A stretch of 64,000 nt of DNA from Promicromonospora sp. AC04 (GCF_003058225.1 NZ_QBUG01000001.1:620001-684000), one strand, 5' to 3'. Shown: positions 16,649-26,412, numbered from the stretch's first letter. The notes: generated by a model from the sequence alone, not told the origin. A program made the numbers and translations.

Positions 16649-17800
16649 ATGGTGACCAGCGGCACGGCGCAGCCCTGGGTGCCGCTGGCCGGTCAGTCCC
16701 ACCGGCTCGCCCTCGAGGTGCTGCTGCACGGTCCGCTCTCGCGCGCCGAGCTCGCACGGCGCACCGATCTCAGCGCCGGCAGCCTGACCCGCCTGACCAA
16801 GCCGCTGGTGGAGGCCGGGCTCCTCGTCGAGGCCGGGCCCGGCGCCGGCGACCTGCGTCCCGGCCGCCCGTCCCAGCCGCTCGACATCGTCCCGGACGCC
16901 CACCACTTCGTCGGCGTCAAGATCACCGGGGACGCGGTCCACGGTGTGGTCACCACGCTGCGGGCCGACGTCGTCGCGTCCGCCAGGCGTCCGCTCGATG
17001 CCCGCACCCCGCCCGAGGTCGCCGATGTCGTCGCGGACCTCGTGCACGAGCTGGCCGGCCAGGTCCCGAACGTGACCGCCGTCGGCGTCTCGCTCGGCGG
17101 GCACGTCCTGCCCGACGGGACGGTGCAGCGCGCGCCGTTCCTCGGCTGGACCGACGTCCCGCTGAAACAGCTCCTGGAGGAGCGGACAGTGCGCCCGGTC
17201 GTCGTCGCCAACGACGTCCTCGCGCTGACCGAGGCCACGCACTGGTTCGGCGAGGGCCGTGCGCACAGCCAGTTCGCGCTGGTCACCGTCGGCGCGGGCG
17301 TCGGCGTCGGCGTCGTGGCCCATGACCGCCTGCTCGCCGGGCCCAACGCGGGCCTCGGCCTCCTCGGACACCACGCGCTCGACCCGCTGGGCCCGCCCTG
17401 CCCGCTCGGGCACCGCGGATGCGCCACCGCGATGCTCACCACCGGATCGATCGAGCGTCAGGTCGCCGCGGCGCGCGGCGACCTGCTCTCGTACGGCGAG
17501 GTGCTCGACCTCGCCGACGCGGGCGACGAGCTCGCCCGCCGGGTCGTGGACGACGCCGGACGCGCGCTCGGCCGGCTCGTCGCCGTCGTCAGCAACGTCG
17601 CGCTGCCCGAGGTGGTCGTGCTCGGCGGAGAAGGGGCCCGCCTGGCACACGTCGCTCGCGCGGCGCTCGACGCCGGGCTCGCGGGCGACCTGGACCCGCT
17701 CGCCGAGCCGCCGGCGCTGGCCGTCCAGGCCGCGGGATTCGACGCCTGGGCGCGGGGCGCCGCCGTCATCGCGATCCAGACATATGTCCTGGGGCGCTGA
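16649..17800 (+). CDS. ROK-family transcriptional regulator
   Basis: The protein has 383 residues: an N-terminal winged helix (about 15-75, SRAELARRTDLSAGSLTRLTKPLVEAGLL) followed by a ROK sugar-kinase-like domain. The zinc-binding motif appears as CPLGHRGCATA; a Glu often follows the last Cys. The phosphate-loop motif of true kinases (DxGxT) is not seen at the start of the ROK domain, so it is a regulator and not a kinase. GGAGG precedes the ATG. Being divergent from the alpha-galactosidase operon, it is likely its sugar-responsive repressor. Confidence 0.9.
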   Translation: MVTSGTAQPWVPLAGQSHRLALEVLLHGPLSRAELARRTDLSAGSLTRLTKPLVEAGLLVEAGPGAGDLRPGRPSQPLDIVPDAHHFVGVKITGDAVHGVVTTLRADVVASARRPLDARTPPEVADVVADLVHELAGQVPNVTAVGVSLGGHVLPDGTVQRAPFLGWTDVPLKQLLEERTVRPVVVANDVLALTEATHWFGEGRAHSQFALVTVGAGVGVGVVAHDRLLAGPNAGLGLLGHHALDPLGPPCPLGHRGCATAMLTTGSIERQVAAARGDLLSYGEVLDLADAGDELARRVVDDAGRALGRLVAVVSNVALPEVVVLGGEGARLAHVARAALDAGLAGDLDPLAEPPALAVQAAGFDAWARGAAVIAIQTYVLGR

Positions 17801-17949
17801 GACGCCGCTCTTCCCGCCGACGGCGTGATCCTCGCCGTCACCGGCCCGGCGTCCGTCCCTGACAGCGCCACCAGCCTCCGAGTCGCCGACCCGGGAGAAG
17901 TCGCCGACCCTGGCAAGAAGGATCCGTGACTAGTGTGAGGAAGACCGGC

Positions 17950-18822
17950 ATGAACGTGACCTTGAACAATGGCGTCGAGATGCCCGCACTGGGCTTCGGG
18001 GTCTTCCAGACCCCACCCGAGGTGACCTCGGCATCCGTCACGGCGGCACTCGGTGTCGGTTACCGCCTCATCGACACCGCGGCGTCGTACTTCAACGAGC
18101 GCGAGGTCGGCGAAGGCATCCGCCAGTCCGGGGTCGATCGTTCGGAGGTCTTCATCGAGACGAAGATCTGGATCAGCGACTACGGCTACGACGAGACCCT
18201 CCACGCCTTCGAGAAGAGCGCCGGCAAGCTCGGCGTCGACCAGATCGACCTGCTCCTGCTGCACCAGCCCGTTCCGACGCAGTTCGACACGACCGTCGAC
18301 GCCTACCGCGCCCTGGAAGCACTCCTGAAGGACGGGCGCGTGCGCGCGATCGGTGTCAGCAACTTCATGCCCGACGTCCTCACCGCGCTCCTCGACCGGA
18401 CGAGCGTCGTTCCGGCCGTCAACCAGGTCGAGCTGCACCCGTACTTCACCGAGCCGGACGTCCAGCAGGCGAACGCGGGGCACGGCATCCTCACCCAGGC
18501 ATGGTCCCCGATGGGCGGCATCACCAGCTACCGCGGCGGCGGGCAGAGCACGTTCGACGACCCGGTCATCGGCCGGGTCGCCGCCGACCACGGCAAGACG
18601 CCCGCGCAGGTCATGCTGCGCTGGCACCTCCAGGAGGGGCGCTCGGCGATCCCGAAGTCGGTCAACCCGGAACGCATCGCCGCCAACTTCGACGTCTTCG
18701 ACTTCGACCTGACGGCGGACCAGCTCGCGGCGATCGACGGGCTCGACACCGGGGTTCGCGGCGGCCCCGAGCCGGCTTCCGTCACCCCGGAGGCCTTCGG
18801 CCGCGACATCCCCGAGGCCTGA
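17950..18822 (+). CDS. Aldo/keto reductase
   Basis: The protein has 290 residues in the AKR fold with the full catalytic tetrad: Asp and Tyr in IDTAASYFNE, Lys in IETKIW and His in LLLHQP. The C-terminal cofactor motif IPKSVNPERIAANFDVFDF indicates NADPH. It reduces aldehydes or ketones, as in the AKR5 2,5-diketo-gluconate-reductase-like group. The ATG at 17950 is favoured because GAGGAAG lies six bases upstream; in-frame GTG codons at 17926 and 17935 are less well placed. It stands alone, with a hairpin after its stop. Confidence 0.92.
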   Translation: MNVTLNNGVEMPALGFGVFQTPPEVTSASVTAALGVGYRLIDTAASYFNEREVGEGIRQSGVDRSEVFIETKIWISDYGYDETLHAFEKSAGKLGVDQIDLLLLHQPVPTQFDTTVDAYRALEALLKDGRVRAIGVSNFMPDVLTALLDRTSVVPAVNQVELHPYFTEPDVQQANAGHGILTQAWSPMGGITSYRGGGQSTFDDPVIGRVAADHGKTPAQVMLRWHLQEGRSAIPKSVNPERIAANFDVFDFDLTADQLAAIDGLDTGVRGGPEPASVTPEAFGRDIPEA

Positions 18823-18831
18823 GACCAGACG

Positions 18832-18868
18832 GAAGGGCACGGAGGGGCTCCGGCTCCCCGTGCCCTTC
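18832..18868. terminator. Hairpin between convergent AKR and SDR genes
   Basis: An 11-bp perfect stem pairs 18832-18842 with 18858-18868, ten bases past the AKR stop and 30 before the end of the convergent SDR, so it may act in both directions. Confidence 0.7.
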
Positions 18869-18898
18869 TTGTCCTACCTCGGTGCGCGTCACATCCGG

Positions 18899-19771
18899 TC
18901 ATCGTTCGCGTGCGGTCAGCCTCCCGGGCTCTGCATCGGTGCTGCGGGTCAGCGACTCGAACCGCTCGACCTCGCGCGCAAGCTCGGCCGCCGCCGAGTG
19001 GAAGCCGCCGAGCGCGTCGCTGCCCAGCAGGAGCAGGCGGGGTGGCTCGGCGGCCTCGGCAGCCGTCAGGATCGCCGCCGCGGCCCTGGCCGGCTCGCCG
19101 CGCTGCGGCCCGAGCGCCCGGCCACCGGTGCGGCCCAGTACCTCGTCATAGGCGCCGATCGTGGTGGACGACCGATCGGCCGAGCGTCCACGGAAGTCGG
19201 TGCGGAACGACCCGGGCTCGACGACCATCACCCGTAGCCCGAGCGGTTCGACCTCCTTGCGGAGCGACCCCGACAGCCCCTCCAGGGCGGCTTTGGCGGC
19301 CGAGTAGTAGCCGCCGCCCGGGAGCGTGATGCGCGCCCCGACGGACGAGATGTTGATGATCAGTCCCTTCCCCCGGCGGCGCATCCCGGGCAGGGCTGCC
19401 TTGACGAGGGCGACGGGGCCGAAGAAGTTGGTCGCGAACAGCCGGTCGACGGCGGCTTCCTCGCCCTCCTCGACCGCCGCGGTGTACCCGTAGCCGGCGT
19501 TGTTGACCAGCACGTCGATGCCGCCGAACCGGTCCTCGGCCGCCGCGACGGCGGTCCGGATCGATTCCCGGTCGGTGACGTCCAGTCGGACGGCCGCGGC
19601 GGTCCGCGGATACGCGGTCGTCAGGTCGTCAACGGCCGCGGTGTCGCGGGCCGTGGCGACCACCTGGTGCCCGGCAGCGAGCACGTGCTCGGTCAGCGCC
19701 CGTCCCAGGCCGCCGGAGGAACCGGTGATGAACCATGTCGTCACGTCTTGTCCCTGACCCATGTTCGTCAC
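18899..19771 (-). CDS. SDR-family oxidoreductase
   Basis: This 290-residue classical short-chain dehydrogenase has the cofactor motif TGSSGGLGRAL, NNAG, Ser in NISSVGA and the YYSAAK catalytic pair. An Arg at the end of strand 2 (VATARD) suggests NADPH. Starts at GTG 19771 or ATG 19762 are both possible; neither has a convincing ribosome site. It is divergent from a second SDR gene with a 193-base shared upstream region. Substrate unknown. Confidence 0.9.
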   Translation of the reverse strand: MTNMGQGQDVTTWFITGSSGGLGRALTEHVLAAGHQVVATARDTAAVDDLTTAYPRTAAAVRLDVTDRESIRTAVAAAEDRFGGIDVLVNNAGYGYTAAVEEGEEAAVDRLFATNFFGPVALVKAALPGMRRRGKGLIINISSVGARITLPGGGYYSAAKAALEGLSGSLRKEVEPLGLRVMVVEPGSFRTDFRGRSADRSSTTIGAYDEVLGRTGGRALGPQRGEPARAAAAILTAAEAAEPPRLLLLGSDALGGFHSAAAELAREVERFESLTRSTDAEPGRLTARER

Positions 19772-19964
19772 GATAGGCGCGATCGTGAGCTCGAGTGAGG
19801 TAATGACAGTGCCCCCCGGGCTGGGGGTGACTGCCAGTACCCGGACAGGCAGTGACTCGTCCGCCCGGCGGCACGGTGGTGTCCTTGAGATGTGATCAGG
19901 CGTCCGTGAGACCTGCCTGGTCGACTCGCAACCACGGATCCACTACGGGTAGGGAACACAGCAC

Positions 19965-20699
19965 ATGAGCAGCTCTCAGAACCAGGGCCGCGTCGCGGTC
20001 ATCACCGGCGCCTCGTCCGGGATCGGCGCGGCCACCGCCCGCGCGCTGGCCGCCGACGGGTATCGCGTCGCTCTCCTGGCGCGTCGCCTGGACCGGATCG
20101 AGGCCCTCGCGGCCGAGCTCGGGAACGGGGCGATCGCCGTCCCGGCCGATGTCACCGACCGCGACGCGGTCGTCGCCGCTGCCCAGCGAGTTCAGGACGA
20201 GCTCGGCGGAGCCGACGTCCTGGTCAACAACGCCGGCGTCATGCTCCTCGGGCCGTTCTCCTCCGAGCAGCGCCAGGACTACCGCGCGATGGTCGAGGCC
20301 AACCTGCTCGGGGCGATCACCACCACCGAGGTGTTCCTCGACCAGCTCAAGGACGGCGGTAGCGACCTGATCAACATCTCCTCCGTCGCCGGTCGCACCG
20401 CGCGAGCAGGCAACGGCGTCTACGCCGCCACGAAGTGGGGCCTCAACGGCTGGTCCGAGTCGCTGCGCCAGGAGCTGCTGCCCGACGTCCGGGTCACGCT
20501 CATCGAACCCGGTGTCGTCGACACGGAGCTGCCGACGCACATCACGCACGAGGCCACCCGGCAGGGCGTGCAGCAGGCCTACGACGTCGCCCCGGTCAAG
20601 GCCGAGGAGATCGCCGAGGTCATCGCCTTCGCGCTGGCCCGCCCGCGCCACCTGGCCATCAACGAGATCCTGCTCCGGCCTGCCGACCAGCTCGGCTGA
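19965..20699 (+). CDS. SDR-family oxidoreductase
   Basis: This 244-residue classical SDR carries TGASSGIGAAT, NNAG, Ser in NISSVAG and YAATK, all required for catalysis. ARR at the end of strand 2 (LLARRLDR) predicts NADP(H). The length and the end of the fold (AINEILLRPADQ) resemble the clavulanate-dehydrogenase/YdfG-like group acting on 3-hydroxy or serine-type substrates; the actual substrate is unknown. It starts at ATG with AGGGA upstream. Confidence 0.92.
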   Translation: MSSSQNQGRVAVITGASSGIGAATARALAADGYRVALLARRLDRIEALAAELGNGAIAVPADVTDRDAVVAAAQRVQDELGGADVLVNNAGVMLLGPFSSEQRQDYRAMVEANLLGAITTTEVFLDQLKDGGSDLINISSVAGRTARAGNGVYAATKWGLNGWSESLRQELLPDVRVTLIEPGVVDTELPTHITHEATRQGVQQAYDVAPVKAEEIAEVIAFALARPRHLAINEILLRPADQLG

Positions 20700-20915
20700 C
20701 CTCGCTCCATTCGGGACGACCCTGGCCGCGCCTGCCTGCGGGAACATGCCCAGGAATCACCCCCAGGACCGCGCGCACGGACAACCGCCGGGCGTGGAGG
20801 CACAAGACCCGACGGCGCGGCGCGGTCGACACTGCTCAGGACGAGGTGCCGGCCCGCGCAGCCGCGGGCTCCGGGCAGCTCGTGGATCCTCACCCGTGCC
20901 GAGGGAGACAAGAGC

Positions 20916-22385
20916 ATGCGAATCCGCCGTCGACTCACTCCAGCAGCCCGTCCGCACAGGGTGGCCGCGGCCGTTCTGTCATTGGTCCTGGCGGGGACAC
21001 TCGCCCCGCTCCCCGTGACCTCACTCGCGGCATCACCGGCGCAGCCCGCGACCAGGCCCCTACCCGTGCGCCCCGCGGCCCTCACCGAGATCGACGTCCC
21101 AGGGACGGCGCCGATGTCGGCGGCCGCCGTCGACCTCGCGGCGGCCGGTTACACCGAGCGAGAGTTCTACGCGGACGGCACGGCCGCCCGCTACGCCGGT
21201 GCCGTCTCGACGTCGCTCGAGACGGCGCAGGTCATCGACGAGGGCTGGCCCTACCGCACCCGCGTGATCGTCCGGGCACCGGAGCGCAAGAAGTTCAACG
21301 GCTCGCTCGTCGTCGAATGGGCCAACGTGACCCTCGGCCTGGACGGCGAGTTCGTGTTCAACGAGGCCCACGAGTACCTTCTGCGCGAGGGCTACGCGGT
21401 CGCCGTCGTCTCGGCTCAGCGGGCCGGCGTCGAGCGCCTCAGGACGTGGAGCCCCGAGCGCTACGACAGCCTCTCGGTCGACGCGAACGGATGTGGCACT
21501 GACGGGACAGCCCTGTGCCCGGGCGACCCGCTGTCGTTCGACATTCTCACGCAGGTCTCGAAGGCGCTGAAGGACAACACAGGCCGCCATCGGCCGCTAC
21601 CCGGCCTGAAGGTCGACAACGTGATCGCGACGGGGCAGTCCCAGTCCGGGATCCGCCTGACGACGTACTACAACACGATCCAGCCGCTGTACGACTTCTT
21701 CGACGGGTTCGTCTACTGGGACCGGTCGGACCAGCTCCGTTCGGACTTGCGCGTGCCGGCGATCAGCGTCAACTCCGAGGCGCTCGCGACCGACTGGCCT
21801 CCCGTCACCACGGCGCGGTACACCCGCGCCTGGGACGTCGCCGGCACCACGCACGCGTCGCTGTACGGCGCGCGGTACATCGACGACGTGGTGCTCCGCG
21901 ACCGGTCGATCCCCGGCCCGGACGGGCCGATCTCGTTCACCGAGCTGATCGAACCGTCCTGCGAGGTCCTCCCGGTGTTCAGCACCGTCGACTCCGGCCT
22001 GGTCGTGAACGCCGCTATCGACTCCGTCCGCACGTGGGTCACCCGGGGCAGGCCGGCCGCGCCCTCCGTCTACTTCGAGCGGGACGCCGACGGCGGCCTC
22101 GTCCGGGACGCCGAGGGCAACGTCCGGGGCGGGATCCGGCTCGCACAGTTCACCGCCCCGACGGCATTCCAGGTGGCGAACAACGGGACCGCGTTCCCCT
22201 GCTCGGTCTCCGGCCACCACCGCGACTACACGGCCGACGAGCTGACCGCGCGCTACGTGACCCATCGAAACTACGTGGAGCTCGTCCGCGACACGATGAG
22301 GCAGGCCCGGAGGGACGGGTACGTCCTCAGGTTCGACGAGCAGGAAGCCGTCAGGGCGGCCTGGGCGTCGGACGTCGCTCGCTGA
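20916..22385 (+). CDS. Secreted alpha/beta-hydrolase-domain protein
   Basis: This 489-residue protein begins with an Arg-rich N-terminus and a hydrophobic core ending near Ala36-Ala39, a Sec-type signal peptide. The mature part matches the uncharacterised alpha/beta hydrolase family (Abhydrolase_10 type): it has LVVEWANVT, and the nucleophile elbow reads GQSQSG. Family members are large secreted or periplasmic esterase-like proteins of unknown substrate. GGGAGAC precedes the ATG. It is a single gene, followed 170 bases later by an aldehyde dehydrogenase on the same strand; a functional link is possible but not shown. Confidence 0.83.
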   Translation: MRIRRRLTPAARPHRVAAAVLSLVLAGTLAPLPVTSLAASPAQPATRPLPVRPAALTEIDVPGTAPMSAAAVDLAAAGYTEREFYADGTAARYAGAVSTSLETAQVIDEGWPYRTRVIVRAPERKKFNGSLVVEWANVTLGLDGEFVFNEAHEYLLREGYAVAVVSAQRAGVERLRTWSPERYDSLSVDANGCGTDGTALCPGDPLSFDILTQVSKALKDNTGRHRPLPGLKVDNVIATGQSQSGIRLTTYYNTIQPLYDFFDGFVYWDRSDQLRSDLRVPAISVNSEALATDWPPVTTARYTRAWDVAGTTHASLYGARYIDDVVLRDRSIPGPDGPISFTELIEPSCEVLPVFSTVDSGLVVNAAIDSVRTWVTRGRPAAPSVYFERDADGGLVRDAEGNVRGGIRLAQFTAPTAFQVANNGTAFPCSVSGHHRDYTADELTARYVTHRNYVELVRDTMRQARRDGYVLRFDEQEAVRAAWASDVAR

Positions 22386-22555
22386 CGAGGGCATGTGGAC
22401 CGCCGCACCGGCGGGCCCCTGCGGGCGACCCCACCCCGTCGGGCTCCGGTCCCGGCATGCACGGACTGCACGTCCTCGTGCGCTGACGGTCAATACGGCA
22501 GGTCCCGGCCCTGCCGACAATCGTCGCGAACGCGCGTCACGCTAAGGGAGGCCTG

Positions 22556-23965
22556 ATGTACACCTACGACACACTCCTGGCCAAGGTCACCACCACCGGT
22601 GGCCCGGCCCGGGAGGTCACCGACCCCGCCACGGGTGAGCCGATCGGGTCCGCCCCGGTCAACGACCTCGCCGACCTCGACGGCGCGGTCGCCCAGGCAG
22701 TTGCCGCCCAGCCCGGATGGGCAGCGCTGTCGGACGCCGACCGCCGTCAGACCCTCCTCGAGCTCGCCGACGCCGTCGACGAGTCCGCCGAGGCCCTGGC
22801 CCTGATCCTGTCCCGCGAGCAGGGCAAGCCGCTGAACGGGCCCAACGCGCGGTTCGAGGTCGGCGCGTGCGCGAGCTGGCTGCGCGCCAACGCCGCCATG
22901 GACCTGCCGACCGAGACCGTCCTGGACGACGAGTCCGGGCACGCCGAGATCCGCTACCGGCCGGTGGGCACGGTCGGCGTCATCACGCCCTGGAACTGGC
23001 CGATGATGATCGCGATCTGGCAGATCGCCCCGTCGCTGCGGATGGGCAACACGGTCGTCGCCAAGCCTTCGGAGCACACGACTCTCTCGGGCCTGGCCCT
23101 GGCCGCCGTCCTCAACGACGTCCTGCCCGCCGGCGTGCTCGAGGTCGTCACGGGCGCCGGCGACATCGGCGACGCGCTGGTGCGCCGTCCCGAGATCGGC
23201 AAGGTCATGTTCACCGGCTCCACCGCGACCGGCTCGAAGATCATCACGGCCTCGGCGGACAACATCACCCGCCTCACGCTGGAGCTCGGCGGCAACGACG
23301 CAGGCATCGTGCTGCCCGACGTCGACCCGGCCGCGATCGCCGAGGACCTGTTCTGGGGCGCGTTCATCAATACCGGCCAGACCTGCGCCGCGCTCAAGCG
23401 CCTGTACGTGCACGACGACGTCTACGACGGCGTCGTCACGGCCCTCGCCGAGATCGCCGCCAAGACGCCGATGGGCGTGGGCACCGACGAGGCCAACATG
23501 CTCGGCCCGCTGCAGAACAAGATGCAGTTCGACGTCGTCGACGGCCTCGTCGAGGAGGCCCGGGCACGGGGCGCCCGCGTCGTGCTCGGCGGAGACCCGG
23601 ACCGCGGCCGCCCCGGCTACTTCTACCCCACCACCCTCGTCGCCGACATCGACGACGACGCCGAGCTCGTCCAGCGGGAGCAGTTCGGGCCCGCCCTGCC
23701 GATCGTCCGGTTCAGCGACGTCGACGACATGGTCGCCGCGGCGAACCGGGTAGAGGTCGGTCTGGGCGCCTCGGTGTGGTCGGCCGACCGGGCCGCGGCC
23801 GTTGCCGTCGCGGGCCGCCTCGAAGCCGGGACCGTCTGGATCAACAGCCACGGCGGCGTCCACCCGTTCGTGCCGTTCGGCGGGGCCAAGCGCTCCGGCT
23901 ACGGTCTTGAGTTCGGTGCCGAGGGCCTCAAGTCCGTCGCCGTCCCGCAGGTGATCAGCGGGTGA
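22556..23965 (+). CDS. NAD(P)-dependent aldehyde dehydrogenase
   Basis: This 469-residue protein is a full-length ALDH: the oxyanion Asn in TPWNWP, catalytic Glu in LELGGNDAG, catalytic Cys in NTGQTCAALKR, and a C-terminal PFGGAKRSGYG motif. It oxidises aldehydes to acids in the cytoplasm. AGGGAGG lies just upstream of the ATG. It converges with the NTF2-like gene. The substrate cannot be assigned; alcohol and aldehyde enzymes on both sides could feed it. Confidence 0.93.
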   Translation: MYTYDTLLAKVTTTGGPAREVTDPATGEPIGSAPVNDLADLDGAVAQAVAAQPGWAALSDADRRQTLLELADAVDESAEALALILSREQGKPLNGPNARFEVGACASWLRANAAMDLPTETVLDDESGHAEIRYRPVGTVGVITPWNWPMMIAIWQIAPSLRMGNTVVAKPSEHTTLSGLALAAVLNDVLPAGVLEVVTGAGDIGDALVRRPEIGKVMFTGSTATGSKIITASADNITRLTLELGGNDAGIVLPDVDPAAIAEDLFWGAFINTGQTCAALKRLYVHDDVYDGVVTALAEIAAKTPMGVGTDEANMLGPLQNKMQFDVVDGLVEEARARGARVVLGGDPDRGRPGYFYPTTLVADIDDDAELVQREQFGPALPIVRFSDVDDMVAAANRVEVGLGASVWSADRAAAVAVAGRLEAGTVWINSHGGVHPFVPFGGAKRSGYGLEFGAEGLKSVAVPQVISG

Positions 23966-24002
23966 GCAGCACCCGGGACTCAACGTGCGAGCGATGCCGC
24001 CC

Positions 24003-24392
24003 CTACGCCATCGCGTCCCTTACCACCGCCGAGTCGACGATCTGCTCGAAGGTGACGACCTCGCCGTCCCGCAGGTGCCACACGTGCGCGACCCGGGCCG
24101 TGAACGACTTGCCCGTAGCCCGGTAGGTCCCGGTGTAGGTACCGATCCCGACCTGCACCGGGCCCGCGTCGAGCAGCTCCTCCAGGATGAACCGGTACTC
24201 GTCGAAGTCACGGCCGATCGCCTCGAAGACGTTCTTCCGTACCTCGTCGGGCCCGGTGTAGGTGCCCGCGCGGGGAAAGCCGGCGGCCTCGGTCCAGCGT
24301 GAGGTCTCCGACAGGGGTGCCAGCATCCCGTCGAGGTCGCCGGCGTCGGACGCGGCGTAGTGGGCGGCGACGATGTCGTGGTTGGTCGTCAT
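24003..24392 (-). CDS. NTF2-like (SnoaL-type) protein
   Basis: This 129-residue protein has the cone-shaped NTF2/SnoaL fold signature: MTTNHDIVAAHYAASDAGDLDGMLAPLSE then W-T-E-A-A-GFPRAGTYTGPDEV and ARVAHVWHLRDGEVVTFEQIVDSA. Members are isomerases, cyclases, dehydratases or ligand carriers. It is the last gene of an operon with a MoaF-family protein and a zinc alcohol dehydrogenase (36-base gap), so it probably handles the same small molecule. Exact function unknown. Confidence 0.85.
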   Translation of the reverse strand: MTTNHDIVAAHYAASDAGDLDGMLAPLSETSRWTEAAGFPRAGTYTGPDEVRKNVFEAIGRDFDEYRFILEELLDAGPVQVGIGTYTGTYRATGKSFTARVAHVWHLRDGEVVTFEQIVDSAVVRDAMA

Positions 24393-24428
24393 GGGGCCTC
24401 CTTCGGGTACGGGTCAGGCGAGTACGGG

Positions 24429-25259
24429 TCAGACGGGCTGTACGTCGGGGTAGCGGACGGCGCCGAGCGGGTAGACGTGTCCCCCGGCCCGCCGGTGGTC
24501 CGCCCTCCCTCGGGCGTTGATGCCGAGGAAGATGCCGGTGGTCCGCAGCTCGTACCCGAGGTCGTGCAGCCAGACGCTTGCCACGGGGATGGCGAACTCG
24601 CGGAAGCAGAACAGGTACAGGCCGTCGGCGAACCTCCACAGCGTCGAGAGGTCGACGGCGCCGTGGCCACGCTGCTCACCCTGGAGGCACTGCCACGCGT
24701 AGCGCTCGGTGCTGAGGTAGACGTGCTCGTACAGGTGGTGCGGGCTGTACCGGTAGACGTTGCGTACCCCGATCAGGTCGCGGGTGGGGCCGGGCTTGGC
24801 CCCCGTCACCGCGACCCCTGCCACCTCCCCCGCCGCGAAGGTCTGCCCCACCTGCGGCACGCCCTCGGTCCGCTCAGGGGCGATGACGGAATGGGCGAGC
24901 AGCGCGCGGCCCGTCGCCTCGGACCAGATGACGGTCAGGGCCTCGCCGTCCCGCGAGGCCAACGGCAGGTTGAGGAAGACGACGTCGTCCCGCACGTACA
25001 CCGCGTCGTACGGGTCGACGGTGCCGTCGGGGGCGCTGAGCAGCTCCGCCGACGTCCACCGCACGCTGGCGGCATCGAGGAACTGGAGCCGCAGCCCCGT
25101 CCCGCCGTCGAACGTGAGCTCGACGGTCCGTCCCGTCAGGTCGGCGCCCGGCAGCCGGTAGGTGTCGATCCCGGCCGCGAAGTCGTCATAGGTCTTCCAC
25201 TGCGACTGGTCGGCGGCGTCGATGCGGGTACCGATCTCGACTCGCTGCGTCTGGGTCAT
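24429..25259 (-). CDS. MoaF-family protein
   Basis: This 276-residue protein resembles the MoaF family, named from the monoamine regulon of enteric bacteria. It appears to have two calycin-like beta-barrel halves: an N-terminal one (LTFDGGTGLRLQFLDAASVRWTSAE) and a C-terminal one (HLYEHVYLSTERYAWQCLQG...WRFADGLYLFCFREFAIP). The family's biochemical role is not settled, and despite the name it is not a proven molybdenum-cofactor enzyme. It lies between an alcohol dehydrogenase (46-base gap) and an NTF2-like gene in one operon, which suggests a role in handling an aromatic or amine-derived small molecule; this is inference. Confidence 0.75.
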   Translation of the reverse strand: MTQTQRVEIGTRIDAADQSQWKTYDDFAAGIDTYRLPGADLTGRTVELTFDGGTGLRLQFLDAASVRWTSAELLSAPDGTVDPYDAVYVRDDVVFLNLPLASRDGEALTVIWSEATGRALLAHSVIAPERTEGVPQVGQTFAAGEVAGVAVTGAKPGPTRDLIGVRNVYRYSPHHLYEHVYLSTERYAWQCLQGEQRGHGAVDLSTLWRFADGLYLFCFREFAIPVASVWLHDLGYELRTTGIFLGINARGRADHRRAGGHVYPLGAVRYPDVQPV

Positions 25260-25277
25260 CCTTGCTCCTGACGTTGT

Positions 25278-25317
25278 GGGACACCGGTGCCGGTCACGGT
25301 GCCGGTCACGGTGCCGG
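25278..25317. repeat. 12-bp tandem repeat at the 3' end of the dehydrogenase gene
   Basis: About three copies of the unit CGGTGCCGGTCA lie across the ADH stop codon at 25306. The repeat runs through the last codons and into the gap before the MoaF gene, so slippage here would alter the extreme C-terminus or the intergenic spacing. Confidence 0.7.
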
Positions 25318-26412
25318 TGGGACGAGAACGGCCTTGATCAGGCCTTCGGCACGTTCGTGCACGGCCGCGAACGCCTTCTCGACGTCGGCCAGCGGGTACA
25401 CGTGCGTGACGAGCGAAGCGAACGGGAAGCGCCCCTGCGTGAGCAGGGCGAGCGAGCGTTCGTAGCCGCCCGCGGCGAGGAACGACGGCAGGACGTCGAT
25501 CTCCCGCGTCAGGAGGTACTCGTCGGACGGGATCGACAGGACCGGGCCCGAGCCGCACGCCCCGGCGAGGACCACGCGGCCGCCGCGGCGGACGATCCGG
25601 ATCGCGTCGAGCTGCGCGTCGACCGAGCCGGCCGACTCGATCACGACGTCGGGACCGCCGGGGAGACGCTCGCGGATAGCCGCCACGAGCGGTTCGCCAC
25701 GCCCGGCGACGGTGTCGGTGGCACCAAAGGCGCGCGCGATGGCACGGCGCTCGGTACGCCCGCCGACCACTACGACGTCGCTCGCCCCCGCGGCCGAGGC
25801 CGCTGCCGCCGCAAGGAGGCCGATGGGTCCGGGTCCGATGACGACTACCTTGTCACCGAGACCTACCCGACCGCGCTCGACAGCACGAACCGAGACCGCG
25901 AGGGGTTCGACGAGCACGGCGATCTCCAGGTCGAGCCCTTCGGGGATCCGGTGGACGACGCCCTCGCGGGGCACGACGAGGTGGGTCGCGTACCCGCCGG
26001 AGTACGGGCGGGTCGTGCGGGGGATGTTCACCCCCAGCTGCCGGCCCGGACCGGGATGGCGCACCGGGTCGTCGAGCTCGCACAGGTTGTGGCGGCCCTC
26101 GCGGCATCTGGCGCACCGGTGGCAGGGCACGAGCATCTCGACGGCGACGGGGTCGCCGGCCGCGAGCCCCCGGCCGTCCTCAGGACCGACGGCGACGACG
26201 ACGCCCACGAACTCGTGCCCGGGCACGAGGGGGAAGGGGTCACCGATGTGCCCGTCGAGCAGGTGCAGGTCCGTGGCGCAGACGCCGACGCGCGTGATCC
26301 GCACGACGACCTCGCCCGGTCCGGGTTCGGGGACGGCGGACCGCTCCAGCGTCACGACCCCCTTCTGGGGGAAGACCACCTGGAGGGCGCCGCCCTCATG
26401 CTCGCGCGTCAT
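25306..26412 (-). CDS. Zinc-dependent alcohol dehydrogenase
   Basis: This 368-residue MDR enzyme has catalytic zinc ligands in VGVCATDLH, GHEFVG and VEPLAV, and a complete structural zinc site in CHRCARCREGRHNLC. The cofactor motif is GPGPIGLLAA. It resembles threonine/sorbitol/2,3-butanediol dehydrogenases, oxidising a secondary alcohol with NAD. It heads an operon with MoaF-like and NTF2-like genes. A 15-bp perfect palindrome 71 bases upstream of its start is a likely operator. Substrate unknown. Confidence 0.92.
   Translation of the reverse strand: MTREHEGGALQVVFPQKGVVTLERSAVPEPGPGEVVVRITRVGVCATDLHLLDGHIGDPFPLVPGHEFVGVVVAVGPEDGRGLAAGDPVAVEMLVPCHRCARCREGRHNLCELDDPVRHPGPGRQLGVNIPRTTRPYSGGYATHLVVPREGVVHRIPEGLDLEIAVLVEPLAVSVRAVERGRVGLGDKVVVIGPGPIGLLAAAAASAAGASDVVVVGGRTERRAIARAFGATDTVAGRGEPLVAAIRERLPGGPDVVIESAGSVDAQLDAIRIVRRGGRVVLAGACGSGPVLSIPSDEYLLTREIDVLPSFLAAGGYERSLALLTQGRFPFASLVTHVYPLADVEKAFAAVHERAEGLIKAVLVPPAP

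Noticed and set aside
19772-19964. Shared operator between the two divergent SDR genes
   Set aside because: I found no convincing inverted repeat and no regulator gene next to them.
24429-25259. Molybdenum-cofactor biosynthesis function for the MoaF-like protein
   Set aside because: The name comes from a monoamine regulon; there are no other cofactor genes or molybdoenzymes in the window.
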